Positions 1 to 22,509 are shown, counted from the stretch's first letter. The stretch: 64,000 bases of DNA from Trichostrongylus colubriformis (GCA_963978905.1 OZ022261.1:1737992-1801991); one strand, 5' to 3'. The notes: generated by a model not told the origin, from the letters alone. Numbers and translations: made by a program.

Positions 1-169
1 GCAAAATCGCGAACAGAAAGCTTTTCACTAATCGTAACCCTTCTTCAAGCGTCTTCTCACCGGTGAAAAGAGTCTCACTGAACGTGAGCATAACGAACGA
101 CAAAACAGTTTTCAGAATTGGAACCCACTTAAAGACGCCACAATTTTTATAATCAATCAAAACACTCAC

Positions 170-10124
<9,955 letters not shown>

Positions 10125-12378
10125 CTGAAGAGGTTTGCCTGTAAATACAACAGTAGCAAAATAGTTACCAATGGCTACGATTTACGATATACGATTTTAA
10201 CGACTTTGCGGCGTCGCACTTGGCACGCGATTCTGCGACCTTGAGATCGTGCATTCGTGCAGCTTCGCGCGCGGAGCCGCGACACGCAGAATCCAAAGTG
10301 CCGATGTGGTCGAGGGGACCACTCATTGTTGCGCTGTCGTCCCTCACTTTTGACACAGAAGTATATTTTCACCTAAGCCTTATCGAGAAAGGGGCTTTCC
10401 CTGAAGCAAGGCTTAGGCTGAAAACCTAGGCAAAAATAGCACCGGACGCCGATCACAGTGGAATGGCCCCTCTCAACTACATCAGCACCAATCGTAGAAT
10501 CGCCAAATCGCAAAGTCTGACGGCAGCTTCACAACGGCGAAAACAACTGGAATTGCTTGAAAAAAAAAGACATGACAGAACAGTTGATTTGGTGATTCTC
10601 ATATAGTGCGAACATATACGAGGAATAACGACAGAAGACAAGGGTTGTAGAAGAGTAGTCGAACCAGCCAAGGTTGCATTGCCAAAACAGGTAAGTAAAG
10701 AAGAACTTATGGTCTGATGGCATAATCAAAAACCTCAATTTTAAATCCAAATCCTACCTAGAAGCATACCAAAGATGTTCTCTCAAGTGAAAATATAGGA
10801 GCAAATGTATATGAACTGCCACGCATTGATAGCGCCTCGACTCAAGCGCGTATCCTGACCGTTACCCGAAGCTGTTTTGCCCCCGGGAGCAGTTATTTCA
10901 CGGAAAAACACTTCAGCGGAAATGTAGACCTTAAGGCAGCGATCGGCTTTCTCAACCCGTGGCTGGTCATGTTCTGAAGAAGGAAGCGGAAGAAATGTCC
11001 AACGATGCCCTAAAGTGATCGATATTCAAGTCGACTATTTTGGTCGAAAATTTTACAATGAAAGTGAAGACAAGAATAAAGATTATGAAGCCTCTCCTCT
11101 CGGATGGAGCTTGGTGCTACTTGGAAGCGGGGTTGAGGCAAAATATTCCCCACCGGAAGCTCCTTCCTCTCTTGGGCTCGGGTAAAACTTACATCCTGCA
11201 GCTTGCAATCATTTCTTAGTATCACCCTCCACTTTCACTTCCTTATCTCAACTGGACGGGGATGCTGAGCGAAATACATCAAGTTGAAGTAACCTGCCAC
11301 CACCACTATCCACCTAGAACATATAAAATGACCTAATACTTCCCGTTGCTATGGAGCTCTACAAATTGGTAATTCGAAATATAATTGATTGCAAAATAGA
11401 ACGAAGTGCGAAAAAGTGATGAAACAGCTTCGAGCAAATGAAAAAGATGGATAAATCAAAGGGTTAGTAAAAATTTACATTCGGTGTGGAATTGATTAAA
11501 CGATAACTTAGTGACTGTTCGGCTTTATCAGCCTTGTTGTTGGAGTGAAGCCTCGAAGACCGTGGTTTCAAATGACAAATAATATTACATTCAAGTAAAT
11601 AACGGATTCCTGAGAAGAAAGTGTAAAAGTGACAAGTATGAAGAAGCGAGAGGAAAGCATGACTTAAAATAAAACAGTAAGAAAGCATAAAGTGTAGATC
11701 ACGCCATAGACAAAAAACTCCAGTTAGGAGCTCTCTGATGACTCAACGTGCGGTATGCTGCTAAAATAATACAGCATTGGAGAGTTCAAAGAGCTGCGCG
11801 ACTAAAAAATATTAAGAAAAGTTCTCAGTGAGAATGAAACAACAGGGAATTATTGAGATGTGGATTTGGCAGTACTGAAATATTTTTTCGAACTGGCGAT
11901 TGAGGCAAAATGTTAAAAGATGGATGAGAACTGACCGAATATGATAAACATGCGATTTGATGGATTTGAAACAGAACACACCATGCACACGTAAGTTCTT
12001 AGGGAATGAGCCCTAATCTATACTACTGCACATTTTCCATTTCCATCTGCAATATGATCTCCGTGTCTTGTTTTGACCACATATGATCTCGAAATGGCTG
12101 ATCTAATCAATACTTGCGAATCGCACACGGCTTTCAGTCTCGGAGGAAGGATAAATAGTGGTTCGTAAGAGAAAGAGGCGAAACGAACCACAAACTAATT
12201 TATAAGAGCAACTATTCTAACAACTTTTAATCCCTTTTTTCAACCTCTAGCCTTCTGTAATCACAAATGCGTCCTCCAACAATTCTAGAAACAAGATTCA
12301 ATCGCAAATTATCCAGAAATCTTTAAAGAAGTAAGGCAATGTGATGCTAGATGTTGAGAAAATGTTGCAGCCACTCAC

Positions 12379-12562
12379 GGCTGGGCTGATATTCAGCATG
12401 TGTACGCAGCGAATTAGCAATCGATGTGAGACAGACTGCGGCCTGTGTGTTCGCAGACCCACGACGGAGGAATGATGCAGCGTTAAGAATACACGCCGAG
12501 AGCACGAAGAATATAGTAGTGGTGAACGTTAGGACACGACCATGACAAACAGAGCTGGGGTG
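12379..12562 (-). CDS. Candidate 5' exon (possibly of the HIPK gene)
   Basis: On the minus strand an open frame without stops runs from 12562 to a good donor (C/GTGAGTGG at 12378). It gives ...AACILNAASFLRRG-like residues and then AAVCLTSIANSLRTHAEYQPS. It ends one base into a codon, which fits the phase of the exon at 9985-10124. The acceptor is not clear; ACACAG before GCCGCAG near 12440 is one option. No homology is recognised. Assignment to the kinase gene rests on phase and order alone. Confidence 0.3.
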
Positions 12563-14677
12563 CTACGACTCCTAAATTCAGTTTTCCCTGTGACCAATGT
12601 GAAAAATTATCTGTACGTCATATTGCCCAGCATTTTTGGGTAATTCTCCCATGATACTATTCGCAGATTCAGCAACTCCGGTAGAGCCGGACCTCGGGAT
12701 GCATCAATTCACGCGAGGATACAATCTAGGTGTGAAACCATCAACAAAACAGGCCCGCGAACGGTACTTCCACTCTACAAGTAATCGCACTGGTTGCAGA
12801 TTTTACACTTCTGAGAAACAGATTCAAACAATGAGGTCGGGAAACCAGATCGGTGAACGACGATGACATCACCGAATAAGCCACATTAATTATGAAAAGC
12901 CACTTCCCACCACTTCTTTGGTTGCCTTCGTACTTTGCAATGCCTGCTGTGATGCGCTCTATTTATAACTTGTGACCCAATTTCGTTTTCCTTTATTTCA
13001 CCAAACATTGTAAAACTTAAAAGTTTGAAGCTCGGAGATCTATAAGCACTATTAATAAGGACAACGATGTTGAAAGGAATGAAAAGAAAGAAATGGAAGA
13101 AGAAACAGCATTGCATCATCATGGAATGAATCGCGATCGGGTCACAAGTTATAAATAAAGCGCGTAGCAACGGCGTCGCAGACAATACATAGAGGGAACT
13201 CCTGCCGGTAAGAGATCTCTCATGATTAGCTGCTTTGAATGGTGAATTTTCATACAAACACAGACCAAAAATAGTCACTCATAACGTGCAGAATGAATAA
13301 GAGCAAAAATAGTGAAAGCAGGTAAACGAGTGGTACTAAGACATCAAGGAAAAGTGAACGCTCCTTAGTCCTGTATTTCTGTTCCTTGTACAACGTATTC
13401 CTAGCTGTCGCGGGCCAGGGATGTCCAATGGACCCCAAAAGTTCGAAGGACACGCATTTTGTTTCGGGCTTGCTAAGAAATTTGATCATCGGCGGTCGTT
13501 TTGCCTGACGTCCGTGGGAGCTCAGCTGATAACCTATGGTTCAATGGTCAAAGCGAAATCGCATGATACGCCCGTCCATATAACCTTCGATTCCGTTGCA
13601 TATACAGTACTATCTCTGGTCTTCGGTCGTTGCCATGCAAGCGTCGTAAAGACACAATAGCAAGGTCCGGCCCATTTTGAGGGCGACTGGTAAGGAACCT
13701 AATCACCAATGAGTAGTCACTGAGAATCCGCGATGAATGTGCGGTCTGTAAATAGCGAACGATCAAGAACAGAAGAGCTCGTTTAAAGGAAAATCCATGA
13801 TTCAAATTCCTTCCGAAATCACTCTACTGGATTCAGTACATGAACAGTACCCCGAAAAGAATCGAGAATTCCCTCTGCGCCTCAGTAGAAACTGACTGGA
13901 AGCCGGCGCCTGTATGCTCCTAAAGCCCTCAAGCGTGCCCTCCCCCTTGGTCTCATCCCGTCGGACGTTCTTTTGCGGAGCAGTATCGCTACAGTACTCT
14001 TAATTTTTCACGTGAAACTTGGCATGTGGTGCGTAGTAGGCAAATACACCATAAATACACGGGCAACAGTTGAACTTGGATTTTCGCGGGCGATCTCATC
14101 AAACAGTAACAAGATACGCGATTGCAAATTCGCTGAGAAAGGATTTATTAATGATTGTTGAGACCTGATGACCGACCTCCCTTTCGACTTCATGAGCGCC
14201 TGTTTTGAGCTCGTTTTGATCCCATGCTTTACGTTTGCGGTTATCCGCTATACACAGGCTTGTTATCACTTCAAAAAATTTGGAAATTTGGTACCTTATA
14301 GTTCGGCTGAAAGATGAAAAGAGATTTGCGGTTTCATTCACCCTACCGTAATAGGTGGACATCAGATTCCGCGATTGCGTTTCTGTGATCTTGCAGTGTC
14401 GCGGCTCCTCACGCGAAGTCGTACTTGCAGAATCGGGTGCGGAATAGCGACACCGCAAAAACGCAGAATCGCAGAGTCTGACATCGGCCATGCACTTTCG
14501 AAGCTATCCTGTTTGAATTACGCGGAGTGCATCATCTGTCTATATTTATGGAAATCGTGGTGCACGAGAACCGAAAAAAAAAGAATAAGGGAAGTGAGAT
14601 AGTTTCGAACAGTTTTAGCAAACTTTGTTGTCCCATAAGGAAAACGCAGATTATGTTATTTACAGGATCATGAATAC

Positions 14678-14775
14678 GGCGGCAGCCATCTCGACCCTGC
14701 CGAACAGTTCACATTTACGTACAATTGCGGCAGCCATCTCAACCCTGCGGAACAATTCAGATTTGCGTACGATTG
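14678..14775. repeat. Tandem duplication, 48-bp unit x2
   Basis: GGCAGCCATCTCGACCCTGC at 14681 recurs as GGCAGCCATCTCAACCCTGC at 14729, and the rest of the unit (GAACA.TTCA.ATTT.CGTAC) follows in both. About 90 percent identity by eye. Confidence 0.8.
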
Positions 14776-15050
14776 CGAACATTGTAACTCATGCTTTACG
14801 GTGCTTCTCAGAGAGTCAAAAGGCCTAATCGAAAAAGGAATGCAAATTTGGACACGATACTATAGCACCAACGAAGAAAAATCGTTTGCTCCATGCTTCT
14901 TTTCTGTGCGGGAGCTGTTTGCCATCTGCGTGCCCATAACTAGCAACACGATCAATACTCCAATGCTGTGCTTCCCTAGGTGTCCAACCACGCACGAGCT
15001 CCTCATTTATATGTTTATCGCTATCGTTTAGCCCTTTCATACAAACATAC

Positions 15051-15265
15051 ACTTAATGTATACACACTCTTAACTTTTCGACTTTTGGTCTTCTTTGGTG
15101 GAGCAGAACCAGACGGGCTGCAACGCCATATCACTTTGAGCGCGATATCGTGATGAGTTGTGGTGAAAACGCAGTCTTGCTTTATTGCTCTGCCTTCGGA
15201 CAATGTAACCTTGGCAAAGTAATCCAGAATTTTCATCTGATGCTTTCTATTTATTCCATGTAAAA
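15051..15265 (-). CDS. Candidate orphan exon, Lys-rich, unknown function
   Basis: Minus strand: acceptor CTTGCCTTAG at 15266, 215 open bases, and strong donor GTATGT at 15050. The 71 codons (2 bases in, phase 0 out) read HGINRKHQMKILDYFAKVTL..., then a TTTHHDIALKVIWRC core and a basic PPKKTKSRKVKS end. Composition looks protein-like, but I recognise no family. It could be a further upstream exon of the HIPK gene, a separate gene, or decayed transposon coding sequence. Confidence 0.35.
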
Positions 15266-16016
15266 CTAAGGCAAGAGAGAGAGCCACGTGAAAAAGATAA
15301 CAAGCGGAAAGTGGTAGAACGTCGAGAAAAGTTACAAGTAAAAAATGTCATCGCGTTTCACAATACGCACAAATAAAACAGTTCTTTAAGCATAGTGTTT
15401 TGTAGCGCACTATCTTTAAAACATGTAATAAGAGTTGTGATTCTCCTTCCTTATTTTGGTTGTCCCATGATTCTTATTCTCCTCGACTATTTTTCAATGC
15501 TGTCTCCAATCCTGTATTTTTATTCTACATAACGTATAACACCATCCACGTTCTCAACGCATTGCTAGCCTTTCCATGCTTCTTCTTGTAATCTCCATTG
15601 ACTTTTTCTAAAAAAAAGATTAAAAGTAATTTTGCACTTTTCATTATTTCTGTGGGTTAATTCGCTAAGAAGAGGGCTACAGGACGGATTCGCCAAAATT
15701 CCTTTGACGCGGTTTTTTGTGCTACGAATTAGACGAGGGGAAACCGTCTCCTTAAGTGTCTTCTGGTTTCGGAATTTTTTGCGATGCATCCCGTATTGTC
15801 CCGTATTGACTGACAAGCGAGCTGCAACTGCTGATATTAGGCTTCCACAGTGGGTCTTCATTAGAACGTTCCCATAGCTCACCTCATCCTTAACAAACAC
15901 AGAAATATAGGGAAATCCTTCAAAGCGTCATCAGGAGCATGCAGATTTCGCACTGAATTGTGTGATTGCTTGTCCTTTTGGTCTGATGGGGAGCCGCGCG
16001 GATCGCGGAGCCCTTA

Positions 16017-16190
16017 GGTCGCGTTCATACTCAGCGATGCCGGTGGCAGGGCGTGGCTGCGTGTCTCTGCGTCTCCGCTTGTACCACATTGTCTCGTTGC
16101 TTGCGTCGTCTCTGCACCTCTCCCGTGCCACTCTGCCTCGCTGTCTGCGAATGCAGCCACGCCCTGCCGGCGCAGAGTATGAACGCGGCT
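16017..16190. mobile_element. Harbinger/Tourist-like MITE, long type
   Basis: Starts GGTCGCGTTCATACTCAGCG and ends CGCAGAGTATGAACGCGGC, with the inner inverted pair GGCAGGGCGTGGCTGCGT and GCAGCCACGCCCTGCC. TTA precedes it. Reference copy for the family. Family members are 110-210 bp with TIRs near GGCCGCGTTCATACTTTGCG. Intact copies are flanked by TTA or TAA on both sides, the 3-bp target duplication typical of PIF/Harbinger elements. No coding capacity. Confidence 0.85.
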
Positions 16191-16360
16191 TCAGTGGTAG
16201 CAGTGGTGTTGGGATGCTTAGGCCGTAACTGACACCTTCGCGCACATCATTTGACGCACCTTTTGCGTCGGATAACTCTTCCGGTTCACTTAACTTACGT
16301 AATCGGAATGCTCGGCCTACATTGGAGAGCACACCGAAGTGCACCTGTTACAACAGTATT

Positions 16361-17293
16361 TGGCACTATTCAACTACCACTACCATTAGGTCAACGAAAT
16401 ATTCCCGCTGAATTTTCGTTTATAGGGTTTATCGGGGGTGCTGATCACGAACTTAACATCCGTTCGCCAAATTAGTGCAGCAACTCTTTTCATCTAAATC
16501 GCTGGAATTTATCACGAACCTAACATCGTTCTTCACGTGGTTGCCGTTCAGCGCACTGCGTGATGCTAATATCGTACGGCCACCATACTGCTCACGTAAT
16601 TCTTGCCTAAGCCTTGAGAACAAAGGCAACCGTTTTTTTTTCAACAAGGTTTGGGCTAAAGTATGCGCTTGCGTGTGCAAATTTATCATTGTGAGATAGG
16701 GGTGTATATCACTAGGACAAAACCGTCGCGTGGCCGTGTTCGGCACGCGACGATATGGTGCGAGCTATGCGCGCCGCATTAGTAGGGTCCTGAAGCGATT
16801 ACGCATAGAATGAGGCGTAGAGCAGTGTCATCGCTTCAAGACCCATCCAATATGGCGCGCATAGCTCGCACCATCCCGTCGCGTGCAGAACACGGCCACG
16901 CGACGGTTTTGTCCTAGTGATATACACCCGTGAGATAGTATCAGGTAAGAGACGGCGGGAAGATGACGCTTCCCTAGCTACATTAGCAGCACTACAGCAC
17001 AAATGACAAGACTATCGTAATCCTGAGCCAAACGTCATCTACACCAAAAATTAATTTCAATTTCGTGATCGGCACCCCGAATAACCCCGCTGCGCTAGGT
17101 TTCAGCGACTTTGGTGAAAATGTGTTGTTGCACCAACTTGGTGCAATTGCACGATTTTGGCGCCAACGTCAAAGCGGATGTCACATTCGTGACCGAAACC
17201 AATAGATAGATAACCCCTGTAGGCGAAACTTCAGCGAAAATTATTTCTTTACCTAATCGTGGTGTCTGGGGCAGTGATAGTTGAATAGTGCCC
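16361..17293. mobile_element. TIR element (about 930 bp) containing a nested MITE
   Basis: The left end (GGCACTATTCAACTACCACT at 16362) and right end (AGTGATAGTTGAATAGTGCC, ending near 17292) are inverted copies. Homology runs inward over more than 100 bp, through ATTAGGT, TTTCGCTGAA.TTTCG and TCACGAA.TTAACATCCG motifs. A separate 230-bp MITE with its own target duplication sits inside (16700-16929), so the host element was about 690 bp. No transposase frame is seen. Confidence 0.75.
16700..16929. mobile_element. MULE-like MITE with 9-bp target duplication
   Basis: TIRs of about 100 bp begin GGGTGTATATCACTAGGAC and end GTCCTAGTGATATACACCC. The 9-mer GTGAGATAG occurs directly before (16691-16699) and after (16930-16938) the element. 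Long TIRs with a 9-bp duplication are characteristic of the Mutator superfamily. It is nested in the element at 16361-17293 and is therefore younger than it. Confidence 0.85.
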
Positions 17294-18492
17294 ACTAGTT
17301 TACCAAGGACACTGTATACAAATCGCTCGAGTCCTTCTCTACGATTCCTTGTTGCTGTTTTCTTACTACAGATTTTTCAGAAATTCCGCTGTGTAACTCT
17401 AGATGTATAAACAGCGGTAAAATCGGTAGACTTCAATAGTAATAATGGCAATTCCGCTGATATCCTTGTGCAGGTTTCAAAGCGTTGTTTGGTTACTCGG
17501 AAGTGGTTGTATAACATACTACTTGAAGTGCTGATACATCCCTATTTTCGTGGCTACTAGCTCTGTTCGAGTAGGGTTCTGCTTTTTCGGTCTTTTGATT
17601 AGTAGCAAATGCTTCTTTTTGTTTTTTTAAGCTATAGTTTGTTGTGAAGTTTGTTACTTTAAACTTGTTCTCCCCTCCACTGAGTAACACAGCATTATTT
17701 CTTCAGATGCTGCTTCATTTTTGATTATATTCATTTAACTTCATGGCCGATGATTCAGACTTTTATAAGCTTCATAATTCAATCACTACCTTGCTGAAAA
17801 CCTAAGTAGTAGCTAGTAGGGAATGGAATCTTTTAAGGGTAGTCCACAGGCAACTGAGAGTGTCTGAAACACTGGCGAACGAAAAACGAATACATGAGTA
17901 TGATGAAGGAGCGATAGTTTGTAAGTCATCGGTTGTAGATGCGCCGATATCCATGTTTAAGAAATTTGCCTTTTATTTTATAACCTCATATTACATGGAC
18001 ATACCATCGAATGCACTGCATCTTCGATTTTTTCGGAGAATGTGAACACTTCTTGCCCTCATTAAATAAGGGTTCGAACGTACCGAAAAGAGAATTGTTT
18101 CATGATTCCGTAGTGGTTATGCAAGCATGTTCTTCCAGTACACAAACCACATGTAGTTTTACCGTTTCCGAGAAGTAGCAATCTTACCGTCGTTAACTTT
18201 ATATCAGGGCATGTACACCGGAACTGCTGAGAAAATGGTGGTGATTGAATAGTACCAGGGAACTGCAGGTAAATACTTGAGAGTGCATTAATGACACACG
18301 ATATCAATGGTGGAATTGTTAAAGCAGCGTAAATAAGAACCATTCATTCAGGCTGTATGACCTCTGGACGAGTTGTACGGGGACTGAAGTTTTTCAAAAG
18401 TGCGGCGTGGCGTCATTTACTGCTTAAGCCTCCCAGTAGCAATACGACCGCGAAGGGTCGCATCGTTTAACCCATGTGGCGAGCTTTTGTAT
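17294..18492. other. Intergenic stretch, nothing recognised
   Basis: About 1.2 kb of AT-rich sequence between the nested TIR element and the first mariner derivative. I see no conserved frame, RNA gene or clear repeat. Confidence 0.6.
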
Positions 18493-19036
18493 TAGGTTGT
18501 CCGGAAAGTAATGAGACAAATGTCGTAGTACTACTCAGTACTACCACTTTACCTGACGTACGAAGAACATCGTGTACCGTGGATTTAGGAGCAGCCGAGG
18601 AGGCCGCAAGTTGCGCACTGTAATGTCACATCGTTATTTACAAATGGCAAGTATAAGCTGCTTCTTTCGCTTAGGTGGACGTCACGATGACTACAGTTTC
18701 GATACATTTCTGATCTTGCCGTAGCATCCGAACCACGTCTCTCGAGAAGGTGCTTGGTCCTTCATTTCTTCCAGCAAGAGCCCATGGGCCTCATCAGCGG
18801 ATTTGCCGGAACGGTAGTGTAGAAGGAGAGCTGCCCAATATAGCGTTTTCTCCTCATCCATCTCCGGCACGTTTGGGAAAGATGAAGAGAGTGTGAACCA
18901 TATTTCCTTGGTGGCATATATGTACGGGTCTTGAAACGCTAAATTCCAGAGTTTTGTCCTCTCACGACTTCGACGTCCAAATATATGCTATCGAATCTCA
19001 CCACTGCATTTGTCTCATTACTTTGCGAACAATCTA
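18493..19036. mobile_element. Internally deleted mariner derivative M1
   Basis: TIRs of about 30 bp: TAGGTTGTCCGGAAAGTAAT at 18493 and ATTACTTTGCGAACAATCTA ending at 19036. Length is 544 bp against about 1.3 kb for a full mariner. The minus-strand interior still encodes the N-terminal helix-turn-helix region of a mariner transposase; the catalytic domain is absent. The same TIR and coding remnant occur at 47023-47549. Confidence 0.85.
18700..18861 (-). pseudogene. Mariner transposase N-terminal (HTH) fragment in M1
   Basis: From ATG at 18861: MDEEKTLYWAALLLHYRSGK, then SADEAHGLLLEEMKDQAPSR and WFGCYGK. This corresponds to the mariner motif (Y-R-x-G-x-S-A-x-E-A, then W-F-x-K-F) of the first DNA-binding helix-turn-helix. 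No DDE domain follows, because the element ends shortly after. It is a remnant and not a functional transposase. Confidence 0.75.
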
Positions 19037-19964
19037 ATATTTGCCCGAGCCTCTGGACTCGCATTGCGAATATGCGTTCTAAGGGATTCACAGAATAACA
19101 GTTGTGAGCGGGAGAATAATGATTGACTTAAACCCAAAAGGATAGGAGTTTTACGTCCTAGCGTGCTCATACGTCTGGTGCCTGACGCTGCAAAGAAGAC
19201 GCAGAGGAGAAATAAGGACATCTTTAGCGTTCGCAGCGTCGCGCATGTGGATTGGAGCGCGTTACCATTGACAAATGTCGTGTGTCAAGACTTCATTTCC
19301 ATTGGACGACCGCATATTCTCATTGCGTAAATTTTTGCAAAATTGGTGTTCTATGAATTCGATGGGTGTTTGCTGCTTAAAGACAGTCGAACTTTCTGAA
19401 CGCTCACTGTGCAAAAGACATCTTAGTCGGGAATTGTTTTATTTTACTGGTTGTACATTCGAATGAGTGCTCCACTGTTTTAAACAGAATAGTCTAGTAA
19501 CGAATACGACAGCAAACAAAGAAAATTTAAAAAAAGAAAGCTCAAAGGCTAGTCTGATAACCATTCTACCGGATGTTCAGAGAAAAAAGATTGGTAGACT
19601 TTCCCTTTACCTATGCCAGTGCTTTATCGACCGTACAAGAGTCCAAACAATGTGGAAATGATAGCTACCAAGTATAACACCAGTTAGCACATGATGCCAC
19701 TTCCCAACAACTAAGAATGGACACTGTTGGTGTTCGTCACCCGGTAGGCCAACCTCTTGCACGGATCCGAGCCGTCGGATACAAAAGAATTAGAGAAAAC
19801 TTTAAAAAAAAATAGGAATTGAACCATAACAGTGCAGCACAGAAATTACCTACCAGGGCACAGTGTCGTAATGAAATGAAACGGTACTTTTATCCAAAGG
19901 GTGCAGTTACACAGTAGATACTTTGCACAATGTACGGATCATTTGTTGCTGAGGTCGTCTGCTT
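19037..19964. other. Intergenic stretch, nothing recognised
   Basis: About 0.9 kb without a supported gene, RNA or repeat. Confidence 0.55.
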
Positions 19965-20560
19965 TCTCTCCATCGGGCAAAGGATGTGCAGCGTTAGGAT
20001 CATGAGTCGCTGCGCGCGGCAAATTTCGTGCGACTTCAATGCTGCATTCGGTACGGTATTCGTGAGGCAGTTTTGCATTGGGGCGCAATATTTGCTCCTC
20101 TGTCATCCTTTGCGTTGTCCAAGGCACTCTTGTTTGCTTTACTATATTGTGGATTACAACTTTAATGTGAGCTCCTAATCTGTTAGATCTACAAAGTGGG
20201 GTCGTCTCTTCCATATTTTGGAATATTTACGACCTGTAGCTGTTCTGGCTCCAGTACCCAGTGATACCACTTTTTACACCCTGCTGAATAAAAAAACTAA
20301 ATATATGGAATATTAAATAGAATTGAATGAAAAGTGACGCATGACATCAACTCAACATTGACTCTCAAAGAAAGAAGAGAAAAACGGTAAAGCAATGAAA
20401 TAAATGAGGAAAGCGGTTGGTACGAGTAAGCAAAGTGGAATATACGTCCAGTGCAAAACCGCGTCGCGTGTACCGTCCATGCCGCATTGAAGTCGTTCGA
20501 AATTTGCCGCACGTGACGATTCACGATCCTAACGCTCGTCTCCCATCAGGCAACAAAGCT
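19965..20560. repeat. Inverted-repeat element, about 130-bp arms
   Basis: The block around 19974-20105 (CAGCGTTAGGATCATGAGTCG, then GCGGCAAATTTCGTGCGACTTCAATG) returns in reverse at 20430-20555 (complement AGCGTTAGGATCGTGAATCG, then GCGGCAAATTTCGAACGACTTCAATG). The middle shows no coding sequence. Likely a MITE; exact ends not defined. Confidence 0.65.
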
Positions 20561-20984
20561 TATAGTTTTTAACGCACTATGTGGAATGTCGGCGTTTCCG
20601 TTAAGGTTTGGATACCAGTATATCCTCTGCAAAACACAGCACAAGCTATGAATTCCCTCATAGGGCTGTCTGGGATTAATGAACATACGACATAACCTCG
20701 GTAATTTTAGGAAGCGGTAGCCCCATAATTTCCAGATTCTATCATGGGTGAGAATGTAAGAGACGTACTGTTCCAAGCTAATCCGTGCCTATGAGTAGGT
20801 AGGCGAGCGTAGAAGTGTTCGTTACTCAGTTCGAAAGCCTTACTTCAGTTCTGACACAGCCCAGTCCTTGAAAAAAGGCTCACATTCAGCGAAGCTTCTG
20901 GAAGAAATTAAGAACTTGCCCGCAGTAAGCGAAGCGTACTCTGCGTAGGCGATGCTCACAACAGAGAATCATAGCTCGGTTTTA

Positions 20985-21124
20985 ACGCCGCTTGTCTCTG
21001 CGTCTCCTCCTATGCCACTTTGCCTCGTTGCCTGCGTCGCCTTTGCCCCTCCCGTGCCACGCTGCCTCGCTGTCTGTGGGCGCAGCCACGCCCTGCCTGC
21101 ACTGATTGTGAGTATGAACGCGGC
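20985..21124. mobile_element. Harbinger-like MITE, left end truncated
   Basis: Shares TCTCTGCGTCTCC..., GCCTCGTTGCCTGCGTCG, GTGGGCGCAGCCACGCCCTG and the right end GTGAGTATGAACGCGGC with the copy at 16017. The left TIR is lost. Confidence 0.75.
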
Positions 21125-21754
21125 GTGACATGGATCCGTATTTCGCCCACCTCGGAAACGTGCTTTGGGTGGGATATAAAAGGCGACGACGTCCATATCC
21201 TTTGTGGTGTGGCGGATTGTGGGAATTATGAGAGGGCTGTAGCCATCTGGGCTCCTTCGAATGTCTTTTTGACGTGGGAGTCACGTAGAGGGCTAGGACT
21301 TTTTTCAACAAGGAAAGACTCACAGATTGCAATGAACATTCAAGATGAGATCTCTGTTAGCTTATGTCGGGAAGAGGAGGCATGAAATTTTCGGACGGAG
21401 ACATGGAATCTGCACTCAAAAAAAAAAACAGAAAACTTAGGGAAGGAAGTTGCAGAGAACTGTTTCGAACGACTCAATGTACCGCGAGCCCTATAAAAGC
21501 TGAGAATCAACGGAGCACGTTACAACGCCCTTTGTGGCTATTTGTGTAGTCACTCTCTCATATGTGGTAGCTCCAATTCTTCCACTGCTTCGCACCGTCC
21601 TAATGAAATCTTCCATTTTGGCTCCATCAACTTTTACGCAAACCCATACGTCTAGAGTAATAGCCGCACCTCACCTTTTTCCATCCTTTTCCGCATCCAC
21701 AAGCGGCACTGATTCACACCACTAACTTTCGACTTTGATCGCGCCCATTACTGC

Positions 21755-21930
21755 GGAAGGCTGCTTCAAACTTCGTGACACCTCGCGCCGCTGTCGCATA
21801 GTATGGAGGCGTGCTTTCTTTGACAGGACGTGGCTGCTTTCACAGGCAATGAGACAGAGTGGTCAGACGGAGAGGCAAGGACGAAGCACCCACGCCCTGC
21901 TGCTGGCACCTCAGAGTACAAAGGCGGCCT
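21755..21930. mobile_element. Degraded Harbinger-like MITE
   Basis: Weak similarity to the long-type MITE in the opposite sense: GGACGTGGCTGCTTTCACAG, AGACAGAGTGGTCAGACGGAG, CCACGCCCTG and GGCGGCCTT occur in family order. Ends are poorly kept. Confidence 0.5.
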
Positions 21931-22482
21931 TGAACATGAGGCAATACCCCTAGATATTTTGAAGAGCTTCTCGACCTTTGATTACGTCCTCGTTGAGGGT
22001 ATGGTAGTAAAATTCGTTACGGAAGTACGGCACTGAGATATTGGAACATAAGTTGCCCAAAAACGGTTGGAATGGTTAGGTGACCCGAACAGCTCATTTC
22101 AACCACTCACGCCGTGCAGTTGAGCCGTATTGCATGTGTTAGGTCATTGGTTCCTTACTTAATGCTGGTCATGGGTTGAGCAGGACTGCAGTGGTGGGAC
22201 TGAAAGGCGTTGGTATTTATTCAAATTACTAGTTTGTGAGGGTATCGGTACTAATTTGGTACGATAGAGTGCTCGATTGATAAGCTGCGAATCGAGCTTT
22301 ACATCAGATATTTGAATTTGAATATTTACAAAAGTCGTGGATTGCGGCAGGTGAATCATGACAAATTCTTTTCAACAAGGGACGCGGTCAGACAGGCCGA
22401 CACATGCTAACATTTTCTAGACATCCCTACTACATGAAAAATTCATGCAGGCTGGGGAGGGTACTGGACAACTGTGACAGAA

Positions 22483-22509
22483 GGCACACGTGGCACACGT
22501 GGCACACGT
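22483..22509. repeat. 9-bp tandem repeat x3
   Basis: GGCACACGT repeated three times in perfect register at 22483, 22492 and 22501. Confidence 0.9.

Larger units (their letters stand above)
10125..16010. other. Intergenic/5' region with scattered repeats, no confirmed gene
   Basis: Apart from the two candidate exons listed at 12379 and 15051 I find no supported coding sequence. The stretch holds a 25-bp inverted repeat (12954-12978 against 13139-13163, core TTTATAACTTGTGACCC), a degenerate inverted repeat around 14360-14490 built on CGATT.TGCGTTT and TGTCGC motifs with relatives near 10200-10330, and a small tandem duplication at 14678-14775. The remaining open frames are short and show no conserved composition. 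Confidence 0.6.

Noticed and set aside
11220..11290. Possible extra HIPK exon (GYFNLMYFAQHPRPVEIRK) on the minus strand
   Set aside because: Acceptor is plausible but no good in-phase donor exists and all frames stop before the next GTAAGT.
15565..15900. 111-codon minus-strand frame near the orphan exon
   Set aside because: Basic and protein-like in parts but with no convincing acceptor/donor pair or family match; kept only as a possible neighbour of 15051-15265.
20982..21385. Frames of about 120 codons on both strands
   Set aside because: Driven by the GC-rich Harbinger-like MITE at 20985-21124; no conserved protein.
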